DNA from: Robertkochia aurantiaca
GTDB taxonomy: Bacteria > Bacteroidota > Bacteroidia > Flavobacteriales > Flavobacteriaceae
DNA length: 64,000 nt
Direction: 5' to 3'
NCBI RefSeq assembly: GCF_020166495.1
Contig: NZ_JAINZS010000004.1
Span: 248,001-312,000 of the forward strand
Position numbers and translations under genes: made by a program. The notes beneath the pieces were generated by a model. The model saw only the letters and a program-made list of their open reading frames with translations. It was not told the DNA's origin and made no database searches. Each line of letters starts with the position of its first letter. Position 1 is the first letter of the stretch. Positions 35,480 through 43,824 of this stretch are shown here, piece by piece.

Positions 35480-36721
35480 ATGAAGAAATTTAACCCTATA
35501 CTTTCCCTCCTATTCTTTGTTATATCATTAACCGTTACGGCCCAGGATCACGCAAGCCCTGAGCGCTTATATGAAGATGCACGAAATGCAGCCTTTCAGC
35601 AAAAAGACTATAAAACTGCCATAGACCTGGCCCTCACAGCCCTGGATATTCAACCGGATTATCCTGAGCTGCAACTCTTTCTTGGCAGACTTTACCGATG
35701 GAACGAACAGCCCGAAAAAGCGAGAGCAGTATTTGAAGACCTGGTTTCATCACACCCGCAGTATCAGGAAGGTGTTCGGGCTTACAGCCGACTGGAACTG
35801 GAGGAGAGAAATTACATCAAGGCCCTGACACTGATCGAAAAAGGCCGCATCAATGATCCTGAAAACAGGGAGACAGCTATTCTTCAGGCTCAGATCCTGG
35901 AACAAATGGAAAAACATCAACAGGCTTTCAGGCTCTCAGACTCTCTGCTAAGGGAGTTTCCTGACAACAAAGAAATCGCCCGAATGCAGGAACGATTGTC
36001 GCGTACAAATTCTCAATCGGCCGTAGGATTGTCTTATGAAATAGTAAATTTTGAGACCCGTTTCGATACCCCCTGGCAGTTCGTTCGCTTATTCTATGAA
36101 AAGAAAACATCATTAGGGCCGGTACAGTTACATCTGAACTACGCTAACCGGTTTGAGATGAACGGCCTTCAGGCCAGTCTGGAATCCTATCCCCGCCTGG
36201 GTAAAAAAACATATGCCTACCTCGCTGCAGGCATCGCCACCGACAACGGAGTCTTTCCGCAATTCAGGGGAGCCCTCTCGGTCTTTCAGCAATTGCCGGC
36301 CAAATTCGAGTTAGACGGAGGTGTCAGGATACTGACCTTCGAGGAGACTACATGGACCTACACCGCAGGAATCGCCAAATACCTGCCAAACCTGTTCCTG
36401 CGATTCAGTGCTTTTATCACTCCTGAAAAACAGGATCTGGCGCCCGCTTTCAACCTTACCTCCCGCTATTACCTGAACGAAGCAACGCATTTCCTGGAGC
36501 TTCAGGCGGGTACCGGGGTGAATCCCGACAGCAATGTCAATGGCGTGCTCACACAGCAGGACGAAAGACTTACAGCCTCATCACTCTTCCTGAGTTATCA
36601 ACTACCTCTGAAAAAGCTGTGGTATCTCAAAGTCGGAGGCGGGATTGAAAACATCGAATACACCGAAACAGAGTCCGGAAAGCAATATCGCTTTCAGGTC
36701 TCTGCCATCAAAAGATGGTAG
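35480..36721 (+). CDS. TPR plus YaiO-family outer-membrane beta-barrel protein
   Basis: A signal peptide (1-22, ending VTAQ) precedes about four TPR-like repeats (25-170, for example YKTAIDLALTALDIQPDYPELQLFLG-type helices) and a C-terminal barrel domain (180-413) of the YaiO family, beginning VGLSYEIVNFETRFDTPWQ. A TPR-plus-barrel layout is shared with PgaA, BcsC and AlgK/AlgE, which export polysaccharides through the outer membrane. Its gene starts 9 nt after the glycosyltransferase gene, which supports a synthase-exporter pair. No deacetylase or glycoside hydrolase is encoded beside it. Confidence 0.85.
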   Translation: MKKFNPILSLLFFVISLTVTAQDHASPERLYEDARNAAFQQKDYKTAIDLALTALDIQPDYPELQLFLGRLYRWNEQPEKARAVFEDLVSSHPQYQEGVRAYSRLELEERNYIKALTLIEKGRINDPENRETAILQAQILEQMEKHQQAFRLSDSLLREFPDNKEIARMQERLSRTNSQSAVGLSYEIVNFETRFDTPWQFVRLFYEKKTSLGPVQLHLNYANRFEMNGLQASLESYPRLGKKTYAYLAAGIATDNGVFPQFRGALSVFQQLPAKFELDGGVRILTFEETTWTYTAGIAKYLPNLFLRFSAFITPEKQDLAPAFNLTSRYYLNEATHFLELQAGTGVNPDSNVNGVLTQQDERLTASSLFLSYQLPLKKLWYLKVGGGIENIEYTETESGKQYRFQVSAIKRW

Positions 36722-36915
36722 AATTACTTCTGGTTCCTGGTAAAAAGCGCCGTCACGCTTAGCTTTACCTTGCCAGCTTCACTCCAACTGTTCAGCAACT
36801 GCACCATTACCGGATTAAAAATTATACCTGAAAGTTCATTTCAAAACATAAACAATTAATTAACAGGTACTTAGTTTTTTAATGTGTATTTTTTTGCGGA
36901 ATTAAAATCCATATA

Positions 36916-37476
36916 ATGATCAAAGAGCAAATTCATCTTCACGATCTGGATAAGATTATGAACCTCTTCTGGGAAAAAGGATATAAATCGGTATCCAGGG
37001 AGGATCTTGCAGAAATTATTGGCGATGAGGGGTCTCATCACACTAAAAAGACATTATTCAAATTAGCATTCCAACATTACCTGAAGATAAACTATAACTT
37101 CATTCAAACTTTTCTTGACAATCAGCGATCGGTTAAAGAAGGGCTCTCTCAGCTTATGATACTGGGTGCTGAGGAAGCGATTTCTGACCCCAAGTCTAAG
37201 GGTTGCCTGGTGGTCAATTCCATCGTGGAAATGACACCTGCAGATGATGAAATGATGATGCAATTCCTGGAAAACAAAATTTTTGTAGAGAACATTTTCA
37301 AAGAATATCTCAAACGTGGTATTGAAAACGGCGAGCTCAGGAAAGATCTTGATTTGACTTCGGTGGCTGCCTGCCTGTATAACAATTACAGCGGTTTGAA
37401 AATAATTGCCAAGGTTCAAAAAGACCGAAAGGCCATTTATGAAATGATCCGAACAAGCATGAAGGTTTTGGATTAG
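36916..37476 (+). CDS. TetR/AcrR-like regulator with an atypical HTH
   Basis: A 186-residue, all-helical protein. Residues 8-55 occupy the place of the TetR DNA-binding domain (IMNLFWEKGYKSVSREDLAEI), but the recognition-helix stretch reads GDEGSHHTKKTLFKLAF instead of the usual GVSRGSLYYHF pattern. The C-terminal part has the GCLVVNSIVEM block and KEYLKRGIENGELRKDLD, typical of TetR ligand domains. DNA binding may therefore be altered. It stands alone between the polysaccharide operon and a small redox gene; its target is unknown. Confidence 0.65.
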   Translation: MIKEQIHLHDLDKIMNLFWEKGYKSVSREDLAEIIGDEGSHHTKKTLFKLAFQHYLKINYNFIQTFLDNQRSVKEGLSQLMILGAEEAISDPKSKGCLVVNSIVEMTPADDEMMMQFLENKIFVENIFKEYLKRGIENGELRKDLDLTSVAACLYNNYSGLKIIAKVQKDRKAIYEMIRTSMKVLD

Positions 37477-37526
37477 GTGGCATTCAAAATGGTTATTCAG
37501 AGACCAGCAGACATTTCCAACTTAGC

Positions 37527-37534
37527 TATCTTTG
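37527..37534 (+). promoter_or_regulatory. Candidate -7 element for the thioredoxin-like gene
   Basis: TATCTTTG matches TAnnTTTG 18 nt before the ATG at 37553. No -33 element is visible. Confidence 0.3.
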
Positions 37535-37552
37535 CATGGTAGTTAATGTAAC

Positions 37553-37834
37553 ATGTCTGAAATACGAATTGAGTTTTTCACAAGCCCTCGTTGCGGAATT
37601 TGCCAGGCGTTGAAACCAAAATTATTACGGCTGCTTGAAGAAGAATTTCCCGACATACCCATGGAGATCACAGACTCTGCAGCAGAACCTGAAAAAGCTG
37701 CTCAAGCCCTGATATTTACAGCTCCGGTGTTGCGCATCCTGCTCGATGGAAGGGAACAGCAACGATTCGCACATGCCTTCTCAATCGACCAGGTACGGTC
37801 GACCTTGCTGAAAGTAAGCAAGCAGGTTAAGTAA
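37553..37834 (+). CDS. Small thioredoxin-fold protein with a CGIC motif
   Basis: A 93-residue protein with the pattern of a minimal thioredoxin or glutaredoxin: a beta strand (IRIEFFTS), the redox motif CGIC near residue 15-18, a helix, and a TAPVLRILLDG strand containing the cis-proline expected opposite the active site. There is no signal peptide, so it acts in the cytoplasm. The partner is unknown. Confidence 0.75.
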   Translation: MSEIRIEFFTSPRCGICQALKPKLLRLLEEEFPDIPMEITDSAAEPEKAAQALIFTAPVLRILLDGREQQRFAHAFSIDQVRSTLLKVSKQVK

Positions 37835-37905
37835 TATTATTCCTTCTTTGATCAAATCTATTTTTTCGATTTTTTTCTATATTTATAAAGTCTTAAGCTC
37901 CTATT

Positions 37906-38445
37906 ATGAAAAAAATCACCTTACTCCTCGTCCTGCTCTCATTGGCAGGATGTCGTTCCCGTGGCACTTTTAATATCACCGGCTCTTGGATCAGCAAACA
38001 CAGTGAAACCCGGTTGATGCATATTGACAACACAGATGAGGGCCTTTATGTGGAAGTGTTTGACAGAAAAACAAGATTGGAGGAATTACAAGGCAACCGC
38101 TACGCTTTTGAACTTTTGGATAAAGACTTTGAGCTTTTACCGGTGAGCGATAAGGAGGTTGAGCTGAACGGAACTCCTTTCATAAGACTGGAAGACAGTG
38201 AAACCGCAAAAATTAGCGGTCTCTATATGCAAGAGAAGGAAGAAACTACTTTTAAATCCATTCAGATACGCCTGGAAAACGGAGGGCACATTTGGAGCAT
38301 CACCCAAAATGATGACAGGGTAGCCGACTTTTTCCCGGTAAGTGAAGGCAATCACTTTATATTTTCCTACGATGGCCAAACCCATCGCTTCAAGCTGCAG
38401 AACAATTGCCTCATCCGGTCAGACGGAGAAAAGTATTGCAAATAG
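37906..38445 (+). CDS. Small lipoprotein of unknown function
   Basis: A lipobox (LLSLAGC) at residues 10-16 predicts a lipid-anchored envelope protein of 179 residues. The rest is beta-rich with repeated short strands (FNITGSWISKHSETRLMHI, FIFSYDGQTHRFKL), somewhat like lipocalin-type or META-type small barrels. I do not recognise a family. It is followed by two small membrane-protein genes on the same strand. Confidence 0.7.
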   Translation: MKKITLLLVLLSLAGCRSRGTFNITGSWISKHSETRLMHIDNTDEGLYVEVFDRKTRLEELQGNRYAFELLDKDFELLPVSDKEVELNGTPFIRLEDSETAKISGLYMQEKEETTFKSIQIRLENGGHIWSITQNDDRVADFFPVSEGNHFIFSYDGQTHRFKLQNNCLIRSDGEKYCK

Positions 38446-38512
38446 GTCACACTGACTTTAGTCATGTTTTTCACTCTTGATATTTCCTACATTTATTTTA
38501 TAAACCGATGTC

Positions 38513-38605
38513 ATGGGAAAGATCAGGAAATTGCTGCTTGTTTGCCTGCTATGCATAATACTGGTGGCCGCAGCGGTGCTTTTGATTCAAACTTTTGACT
38601 TTTAA
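38513..38605 (+). CDS. Possible 30-residue single-span membrane protein
   Basis: An ATG at 38513 opens a 30-codon frame ending in TAA at 38603. It encodes a basic N-terminus (MGKIRKLL) followed by about 18 hydrophobic residues and the tail QTFDF. This is the composition of a small membrane protein. It lies 10 nt before the DUF2892 gene on the same strand, which favours translation, but nothing else supports it. Confidence 0.4.
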   Translation: MGKIRKLLLVCLLCIILVAAAVLLIQTFDF

Positions 38606-38615
38606 ACCAAAAATC

Positions 38616-38822
38616 ATGAAAAAAAACATGGGTACCACTGATCGAATAGTACGATTAATAGTCGCTGCAGGAATCGCAGGGCTTTACCTTTCAGGAATAG
38701 TCGAGGGAACTTTAGGTCTTATACTCCTGGCCCTGGCTCTTGTATTTACCGTCACCTCGCTGATTGGATTTTGTCCCTTGTACCTTCCCTTTAATCTCAA
38801 CACCTGCCCCGGAAAGAAATAA
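38616..38822 (+). CDS. DUF2892/YgaP-type transmembrane protein
   Basis: A 68-residue protein opening with MKKNMGTTDRIVRLIVAAGI, the conserved start of the DUF2892 inner-membrane family, followed by two membrane segments (residues 12-28 and 33-55) and GFCPLYLPFNLNTCPGKK at the end. In other bacteria the domain is attached to rhodanese proteins such as YgaP. The two terminal cysteines are conserved in the family. An in-frame upstream TTG is less likely as start. The role is unknown. Confidence 0.85.
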   Translation: MKKNMGTTDRIVRLIVAAGIAGLYLSGIVEGTLGLILLALALVFTVTSLIGFCPLYLPFNLNTCPGKK

Positions 38823-38931
38823 ATAGAATGTAAGCGCGATCAATTTAACTGTATTGAACTACCAAAACATGAAATTCATCCCCTTTCACGAACAGAAAAG
38901 GAAGATTCCCCTATATTTATTTCATTGATTT

Positions 38932-38939
38932 TAAATTTG
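38932..38939 (+). promoter_or_regulatory. Candidate -7 element for the FGE-like lipoprotein gene
   Basis: TAAATTTG matches TAnnTTTG but lies only 9 nt before the ATG at 38949, implying an almost leaderless transcript. No -33 element is seen. Confidence 0.28.
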
Positions 38940-38948
38940 TTCACTTTC

Positions 38949-40022
38949 ATGCAATACAGAAAAGCTGCCTGCTTATCGATATTGATCATACTTTTCTCTG
39001 CCTGTAAAGAAAAGATATCAGATACCGCATCCGCAACTGTAAAAAACGGAGAGGAGATAAAGGCGCCACACCCGGCTCCAGAGGGAATGGTCTGGATACC
39101 CGGGGGTAATTTCACCATGGGTGCCCCGGAGAGCGACCAGAGAGCCTGGCCGCACGAAAAGCCGGCACACCCGGTACGTGTTGATGGCTTTTTCATGGAT
39201 CGAACTGAGGTCACAAACGATGAATTCGCTGAATTTGTTCGTGCAACCGGATATACAACTGTCGCTGAAAGACCTGTTGACTGGGAGGTACTCAAAACGC
39301 AGGTGCCCCCGGGAACACCCAAGCCACAAGATTCCCTGTTGCAGCCCGGATCTTTGGTATTTGAAATTCCAGATGACCCCAACCCGAATGAAATGAACTA
39401 TTTCCAGTGGTGGAAATGGCAAACAGGGGCGAACTGGAAAAACCCACAGGGGCCGGGAAGCTCTATAGAGGGAAAGGGCAAGCATCCGGTAGTTCATATT
39501 GCTTTCGAAGATGCCCTGGCCTATTGTGAGTGGAAAGGGAGAAGACTTCCCACGGAAGCTGAATGGGAATTTGCGGCCCGCGGAGGTCTTACAGATCGAA
39601 CTTTCAGCTGGGGAGATGAGCGTGAAAAACTGGAAGAAAATGCCAATACGTGGACCGGTCCTTTTCCCGAAGAAGAAACCCTGGAAGACGGCTATTCCCG
39701 TCTGGCCCCAGTAGCATCGTACCCCCCAAACGGATTCGGATTACATGACATGGCAGGAAATGTCTGGGAATGGACCACAGACTGGTATAGCTCAGATTAC
39801 TACCTGCAGGCACGAAAGAAAGGAGAACTGGTAAACCCAAAAGGTCCTGAAGAATATAACAACCCTTCTAATCCATATACCGCTCAAAAGGTCACCAAGG
39901 GCGGTTCATTTCTATGCAGTGATTCCTATTGCGCCAGTTACAGAGCTACGGCCAGAATGGGCACAGATATTGACTCGGGACAGGAACACCTCGGATTTCG
40001 AACTGTTATAGATCCGAAATAA
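38949..40022 (+). CDS. Formylglycine-generating-enzyme-like lipoprotein with intact CX4C site
   Basis: The 357-residue protein starts with a lipoprotein signal (LIILFSAC, Cys19) and carries a full FGE-sulfatase/SUMF1 domain: MVWIPGGNFTMGA, DRTEVTNDEFAEFV, GRRLPTEAEWEFAARGG, GLHDMAGNVWEWT and LGFRTV. FGE oxidises a cysteine of type I sulfatases to formylglycine. The copper-binding catalytic cysteines are present as Cys323 and Cys328 in GGSFLCSDSYCASYR, which most bacterial domain relatives lack. It may therefore be a true sulfatase activator acting on exported sulfatases. No sulfatase gene lies in this window. Confidence 0.88.
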   Translation: MQYRKAACLSILIILFSACKEKISDTASATVKNGEEIKAPHPAPEGMVWIPGGNFTMGAPESDQRAWPHEKPAHPVRVDGFFMDRTEVTNDEFAEFVRATGYTTVAERPVDWEVLKTQVPPGTPKPQDSLLQPGSLVFEIPDDPNPNEMNYFQWWKWQTGANWKNPQGPGSSIEGKGKHPVVHIAFEDALAYCEWKGRRLPTEAEWEFAARGGLTDRTFSWGDEREKLEENANTWTGPFPEEETLEDGYSRLAPVASYPPNGFGLHDMAGNVWEWTTDWYSSDYYLQARKKGELVNPKGPEEYNNPSNPYTAQKVTKGGSFLCSDSYCASYRATARMGTDIDSGQEHLGFRTVIDPK

Positions 40023-40024
40023 AA

Positions 40025-40063
40025 ATTCCGAAGCCACAAGACCTGATCCTGTAGCTTCGGAAA
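40025..40063 (-). terminator. Possible terminator downstream of the minus-strand hypothetical gene
   Basis: The stem CCGAAGC/GCTTCGG with extra pairs is followed on the minus strand by AATTTTTATT. It has no T run on the plus strand, so it fits a minus-strand transcript, though it lies about 310 nt beyond the gene at 40373. Confidence 0.4.
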
Positions 40064-40372
40064 ACAACTTAAAATTAAACGGATTTTTACTTACATCCCG
40101 CTATACCGACTGCTTCACTCTTTTGAAACGATCTGTTATTCTCAAGCGGGTAAATGGCAGCACCCTTAAGCAGGTTTTTACAAAATTCAGGTGTATCTCT
40201 TTGACCACTTAAAATTCTTTGAAGCATCTTTTAAAGCGGTAACTGTTATATTCAATGATCACCATTTGAGGGATAAAAAAGGTGTACCATTATATAACGA
40301 ATAATGGGAAGGATTCGTATGACGAATCGAAAAAAAAGGGAAGTTAGTTAGCCTCAGCTACTCCGGGAAGAC
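40064..40372. other. Gene-free stretch
   Basis: I see no gene, repeat or promoter here. It may be the 3' UTR of the minus-strand hypothetical gene. Confidence 0.4.
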
Positions 40373-40675
40373 TTAATTCTTAAGCACTTCCATTTGCTGA
40401 GAATGACTATGCCAGTCAAGCGAGGCATAAACGACTCTGATGTTGCGATAGGATTCATTTAACACCTCTTCTATTTCATGCTCATTCAGTTCAAACTGTG
40501 CCGATTCATTCAGGTCATTCATAAGAGATCTGCACAAACACAGCGAACCTGAAAGTGATCGCAAAACTAATTGCCTTTCAAGAGGAGTTCCGATACAGGC
40601 GCGAACACTTGCATCTTTTTTCAAGCGCTCCAACATAATACGTTCGCAAGCCTTGATGAATTTCTGCTTTTTCAT
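40373..40675 (-). CDS. Hypothetical protein of 100 residues
   Basis: I do not recognise this protein. From the ATG at 40675 it reads MKKQKFIKACERIMLERL and continues as a helical, soluble 100-residue protein with three cysteines in its middle and acidic helices (FELNEHEIEEVLNESYRNIRV). There is no signal peptide or membrane segment. It is isolated, with about 350 nt on one side and 460 nt on the other. A long hairpin with a T run lies about 50 nt upstream on the same strand. It could be a lineage-specific gene. Confidence 0.5.
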   Translation of the reverse strand: MKKQKFIKACERIMLERLKKDASVRACIGTPLERQLVLRSLSGSLCLCRSLMNDLNESAQFELNEHEIEEVLNESYRNIRVVYASLDWHSHSQQMEVLKN

Positions 40676-40716
40676 ATGCAGGGGGTTGGTTAATAGCAAT
40701 GATTAGGTGAAAGTTA

Positions 40717-40779
40717 TAAAAACCATAAAGCGGAACGAAAAATGATCAGTCGGCTTAATCGTTTTTTGCTACGCTTTAT
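40717..40779 (-). terminator. Long hairpin with T run upstream of the hypothetical gene
   Basis: Bases 40725-40746 pair with 40758-40779: the outer 8 bp (ATAAAGCG/CGCTTTAT) are perfect, and the inner 14 positions pair with two mismatches and two wobble pairs around an 11-nt loop. On the minus strand GGTTTTTT follows. It looks like a terminator or attenuator ahead of the gene at 40373-40675. Confidence 0.6.
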
Positions 40780-41135
40780 CGAAAATCATCACATAACAGC
40801 ATTAATGTAAGTTTTAACTTACTAATTTTTGACGAAATATCTATAGATTTAGTAGACTTATTTTACCTACCCCCCTCAGCAAGCCTAATCTTCTAACCAA
40901 ACCGTTCACTCTTCTGTTTCGTAAACTGGATTTCTACCATCACATTTTTAGTGCAAGGATGACCTTGTAGTATTTCATAATCCCCTTCTTCCAATATTGT
41001 TCTTCATAAATCATCATAATAATTCGGTGATGATTACATTTGTATCAACAACAATCAGGTCGACTGTCATAAAAAACAGCCCCGGCCACGAACCCGAAAT
41101 CGTCAGTTTAAAGTAAAAACCTCAATAGCTCTATC
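40780..41135. other. Gene-free stretch upstream of the TonB-dependent receptor gene
   Basis: No gene is supported. A TACATTTG at 41035-41042 matches the -7 element TAnnTTTG about 94 nt before the receptor ATG, but no -33 TTTG is found. A CATCATAATAATTCGGTGATGAT segment just before it can form a small hairpin. Confidence 0.35.
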
Positions 41136-43550
41136 ATGGACAAAAGATCATCAACACCTTCATCAAGATTAGAAAGAAGGGTTTCTCAGGTTTTCAAAAT
41201 ACAGTTTCTTTTGACCCTGGGTTTACTATTAATGTCCTTTCAGCCCCTCACTGCACAGGTCACGGGTGAACTTTTCGGAAAAGTAACAGACCAGACAGGA
41301 GAGCCCATTCCGGGAGCTTCAGTCTACCTCGAAGGCACCAATATGGGTACACAAACCGATATGAACGGCCGGTATGAGATCAGAGATATTCCCCCGGGTT
41401 CGTATAACCTTGTCGTAAGCTATATCGGCTATGAAACTCAGACACGATACAACATCATAGTGCGATCAAAAGGAACCCCGAATTACAATTTTACCTTGAA
41501 AGAGTCTGCTGAAGAATTGCAGGAAGTGGTCGTTACCAACCGCAACAAAATAAGCAGGCCCAGGGAAACGCCGCTATCGACACAGACCTTATCAGCAGTC
41601 GAGATTGCAACCTATCCGGGCAGCAATAATGATGTGGTACAGGTGGCCCAGACCCTGCCGGGAGTATCTCCTTCCATAGGCGGTTTCAGAAATGATCTGA
41701 TCATACGAGGGGGGGCGCCCAACGAAACGGTATACTATCTCGATGGTATGGAGATTCCCAACGTAAATCACTTTGCCACCCAGGGGAGTGCCGGGGGGCC
41801 GGTGGGTCTGATCAACGTATCTTTTATTGAAGATGTCACCCTCTCGACCTCTGCTTTTGGCGCCCGCTATGACAATCCGCTTTCAGGAGTACTGCGATTT
41901 TCTCAAAGGAAGGGTAACAACCGGAATTTCAATGGCAACTTCAGGGTGAGCGCTTCCGAAGCGGCCCTTACGCTGGAAGGACCGCTTTTCAAAAAAGACA
42001 GCGAAACCGCCAAAACCACCTTCCTGGCTTCGGTGCGACGCAGTTATCTGCAATTTCTGTTTGAAGCCATCGGGCTCCCTTTCAGACCTAATTACTGGGA
42101 TTACCAATTCAAAGTGAACCACGTCATAGATGAATACAATGAGATCAGCCTTATCGGGATCGGCTCTATTGATGACTTTACCCTGGAGGCTCCCGATGAG
42201 TTTAACGAAGAACAACAGGCACAATTAGAACAGGCTCCGTTCATAGAACAACGAACCAATGCGACGGGTATCACCTGGAAGCGCAGGTTGAAAGATGGTA
42301 CAGGATTTATGGAAACAACCCTTAGCAGGAATACGCTGATCAACGATTTCACCCGCTACCGGGATCCGGAAAATGAAACCGGGGTGATCTTCAGCAATGA
42401 TGCCTCAGAAACAGAGACCAAACTGCGTTACGCCCTTACCAAATTCTTTGGCGGATGGAAGCTATCTGCCGGGTTCAACACACAGCGTTCAGATTATGAG
42501 AACGAGACCCTGAATGTGACAGATGATATTCGCTTTGATACCGCTATCGATTTTTATAAATACGGTTTCTTTTCAAACCTCACCCGGTCTTTCTTCTCAG
42601 ACCGCCTTGACGTTTCGTTTGGTTTCAGAATGGACGATGACACCTTTACCGATGGAAGTGATCTGTTGTCGACCTTTTCCCCCAGGCTGTCTGTGTCTTA
42701 CGAGTTCATAGACAACTGGAGGCTTAACGGATCTGCAGGCAGGTATTTCAAACTGCCCCCATATACCATCCTCGGCTTCAGAAGCAATACAGGGGAACTT
42801 ATTAACCGGGATGTGAAGTATACCCAAAGCGATCACCTGGTGTTGGGGATTCAGCATTATTTCAGTCCTTCATCAAGTATTTCCCTTGAAGGTTTTTATA
42901 AACGCTATGACGATTACCCGGTATCAGTGCTTGACAGTGTCTCCCTGGCTAACAAGGGGGGTGGTTTTGAAGTGCTGGGAAATGAAGCCGTAGAAACCGT
43001 AGGTAAGGGCCGCAGCTACGGAATGGAACTGCAATTCCAGCAAAAGCTCACCAACAATTTTTACGGAATCTTCGCCTACACCTGGTTTAGAAGTGAATTT
43101 ACAGGCTTTGACCCAAGTGAATATTCACCCTCTGTATGGAATAGTCGTCATCTGGTCTCCTTTACCGGGGGATACAAATTCAGTCGTAACTGGGAGATCA
43201 GCGCCCGGTACCGTTTTGCCGGAGAAACACCTTTCGTACCCACCGACAGGGATGCTACCCTTGCCAATTATCCTGAGGTCATTCTGGATTACAACCGCCT
43301 CGGAGAGGAGAAGCTGGATATTTTCAGTCAGCTTGACCTGCGTATCGACAAGAAATGGAATTTCAAGGCCTTATCGCTTGATGTCTTTATTGAAGCCCAG
43401 AATGTATTGAGTCAAAACATTCCTCAACCGCCTGAATACGGCCTTGCCAGAAACCCTGACGGCAGCGTGACCGAACCCCGCAGCCTGGTGGAGATCGAAA
43501 GCGATACCGGCCAGATCATTCCGAGTTTAGGGATCGTTGTCGATTTTTAG
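41136..43550 (+). CDS. TonB-dependent receptor with N-terminal carboxypeptidase-like domain
   Basis: This 804-residue outer-membrane transporter takes up a ligand using TonB energy. After a signal peptide (ending LTAQ, about residue 41) comes a CarboxypepD_reg-like domain (46-125: GKVTDQTGEPIPGASVYLEGT, DMNGRYEIRDIPPGSY). The plug follows (about 145-250), with NDVVQVAQTLPGVSP, IRGGAPNETVYYLDGMEIPN and a 22-strand-type barrel to the end. No SusD-like partner is encoded nearby, so it is a stand-alone receptor, perhaps for siderophores or peptides; the ligand cannot be read from sequence. Confidence 0.93.
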   Translation: MDKRSSTPSSRLERRVSQVFKIQFLLTLGLLLMSFQPLTAQVTGELFGKVTDQTGEPIPGASVYLEGTNMGTQTDMNGRYEIRDIPPGSYNLVVSYIGYETQTRYNIIVRSKGTPNYNFTLKESAEELQEVVVTNRNKISRPRETPLSTQTLSAVEIATYPGSNNDVVQVAQTLPGVSPSIGGFRNDLIIRGGAPNETVYYLDGMEIPNVNHFATQGSAGGPVGLINVSFIEDVTLSTSAFGARYDNPLSGVLRFSQRKGNNRNFNGNFRVSASEAALTLEGPLFKKDSETAKTTFLASVRRSYLQFLFEAIGLPFRPNYWDYQFKVNHVIDEYNEISLIGIGSIDDFTLEAPDEFNEEQQAQLEQAPFIEQRTNATGITWKRRLKDGTGFMETTLSRNTLINDFTRYRDPENETGVIFSNDASETETKLRYALTKFFGGWKLSAGFNTQRSDYENETLNVTDDIRFDTAIDFYKYGFFSNLTRSFFSDRLDVSFGFRMDDDTFTDGSDLLSTFSPRLSVSYEFIDNWRLNGSAGRYFKLPPYTILGFRSNTGELINRDVKYTQSDHLVLGIQHYFSPSSSISLEGFYKRYDDYPVSVLDSVSLANKGGGFEVLGNEAVETVGKGRSYGMELQFQQKLTNNFYGIFAYTWFRSEFTGFDPSEYSPSVWNSRHLVSFTGGYKFSRNWEISARYRFAGETPFVPTDRDATLANYPEVILDYNRLGEEKLDIFSQLDLRIDKKWNFKALSLDVFIEAQNVLSQNIPQPPEYGLARNPDGSVTEPRSLVEIESDTGQIIPSLGIVVDF

Positions 43551-43582
43551 TCAGATTAGCTTGTTCAGTATGATTTGAAACA

Positions 43583-43614
43583 AAAAAAGCCTTCCTATAC
43601 CGGAAAGCCTTTCA
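43583..43614 (+). terminator. Weak hairpin after the TonB-dependent receptor gene
   Basis: AAAGCCTTCC and GGAAAGCCTTT can pair with one bulge and one mismatch, followed by T-rich sequence. It is a weak candidate. Confidence 0.35.
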
Positions 43615-43824
43615 TTCGGTTTAATTACTAAACCACGATCGTGACAAGCACGACCGACAACACAACGTTGCAAATATAAAAAAGCCTGATTGAATCAGCC
43701 CCACTTTTTCTTATTTTTTAATAATAACAGCCTGCTTATGCCCGCCAGACCGGCATTAAAAATGGGCTAAACTCACCTGTCCTGACCCATCATTACATAT
43801 AGAAACCCGGGATGAACGGCAGTC

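Noticed and set aside
27648-38000. An att-type direct repeat of the tRNA-Leu 3' end
   Set aside because: I scanned downstream by eye and found no copy of the T-arm/acceptor sequence, and no integrase is encoded in the window.
38870-38929. A 19-codon frame starting MKFIPFHEQ upstream of the FGE-like gene
   Set aside because: It is short, has no membrane or signal character, and overlaps the likely promoter of the next gene.
43671-43678. TATATTTG on the minus strand as a promoter
   Set aside because: It has no -33 partner and would transcribe antisense into the end of the TonB-dependent receptor gene.
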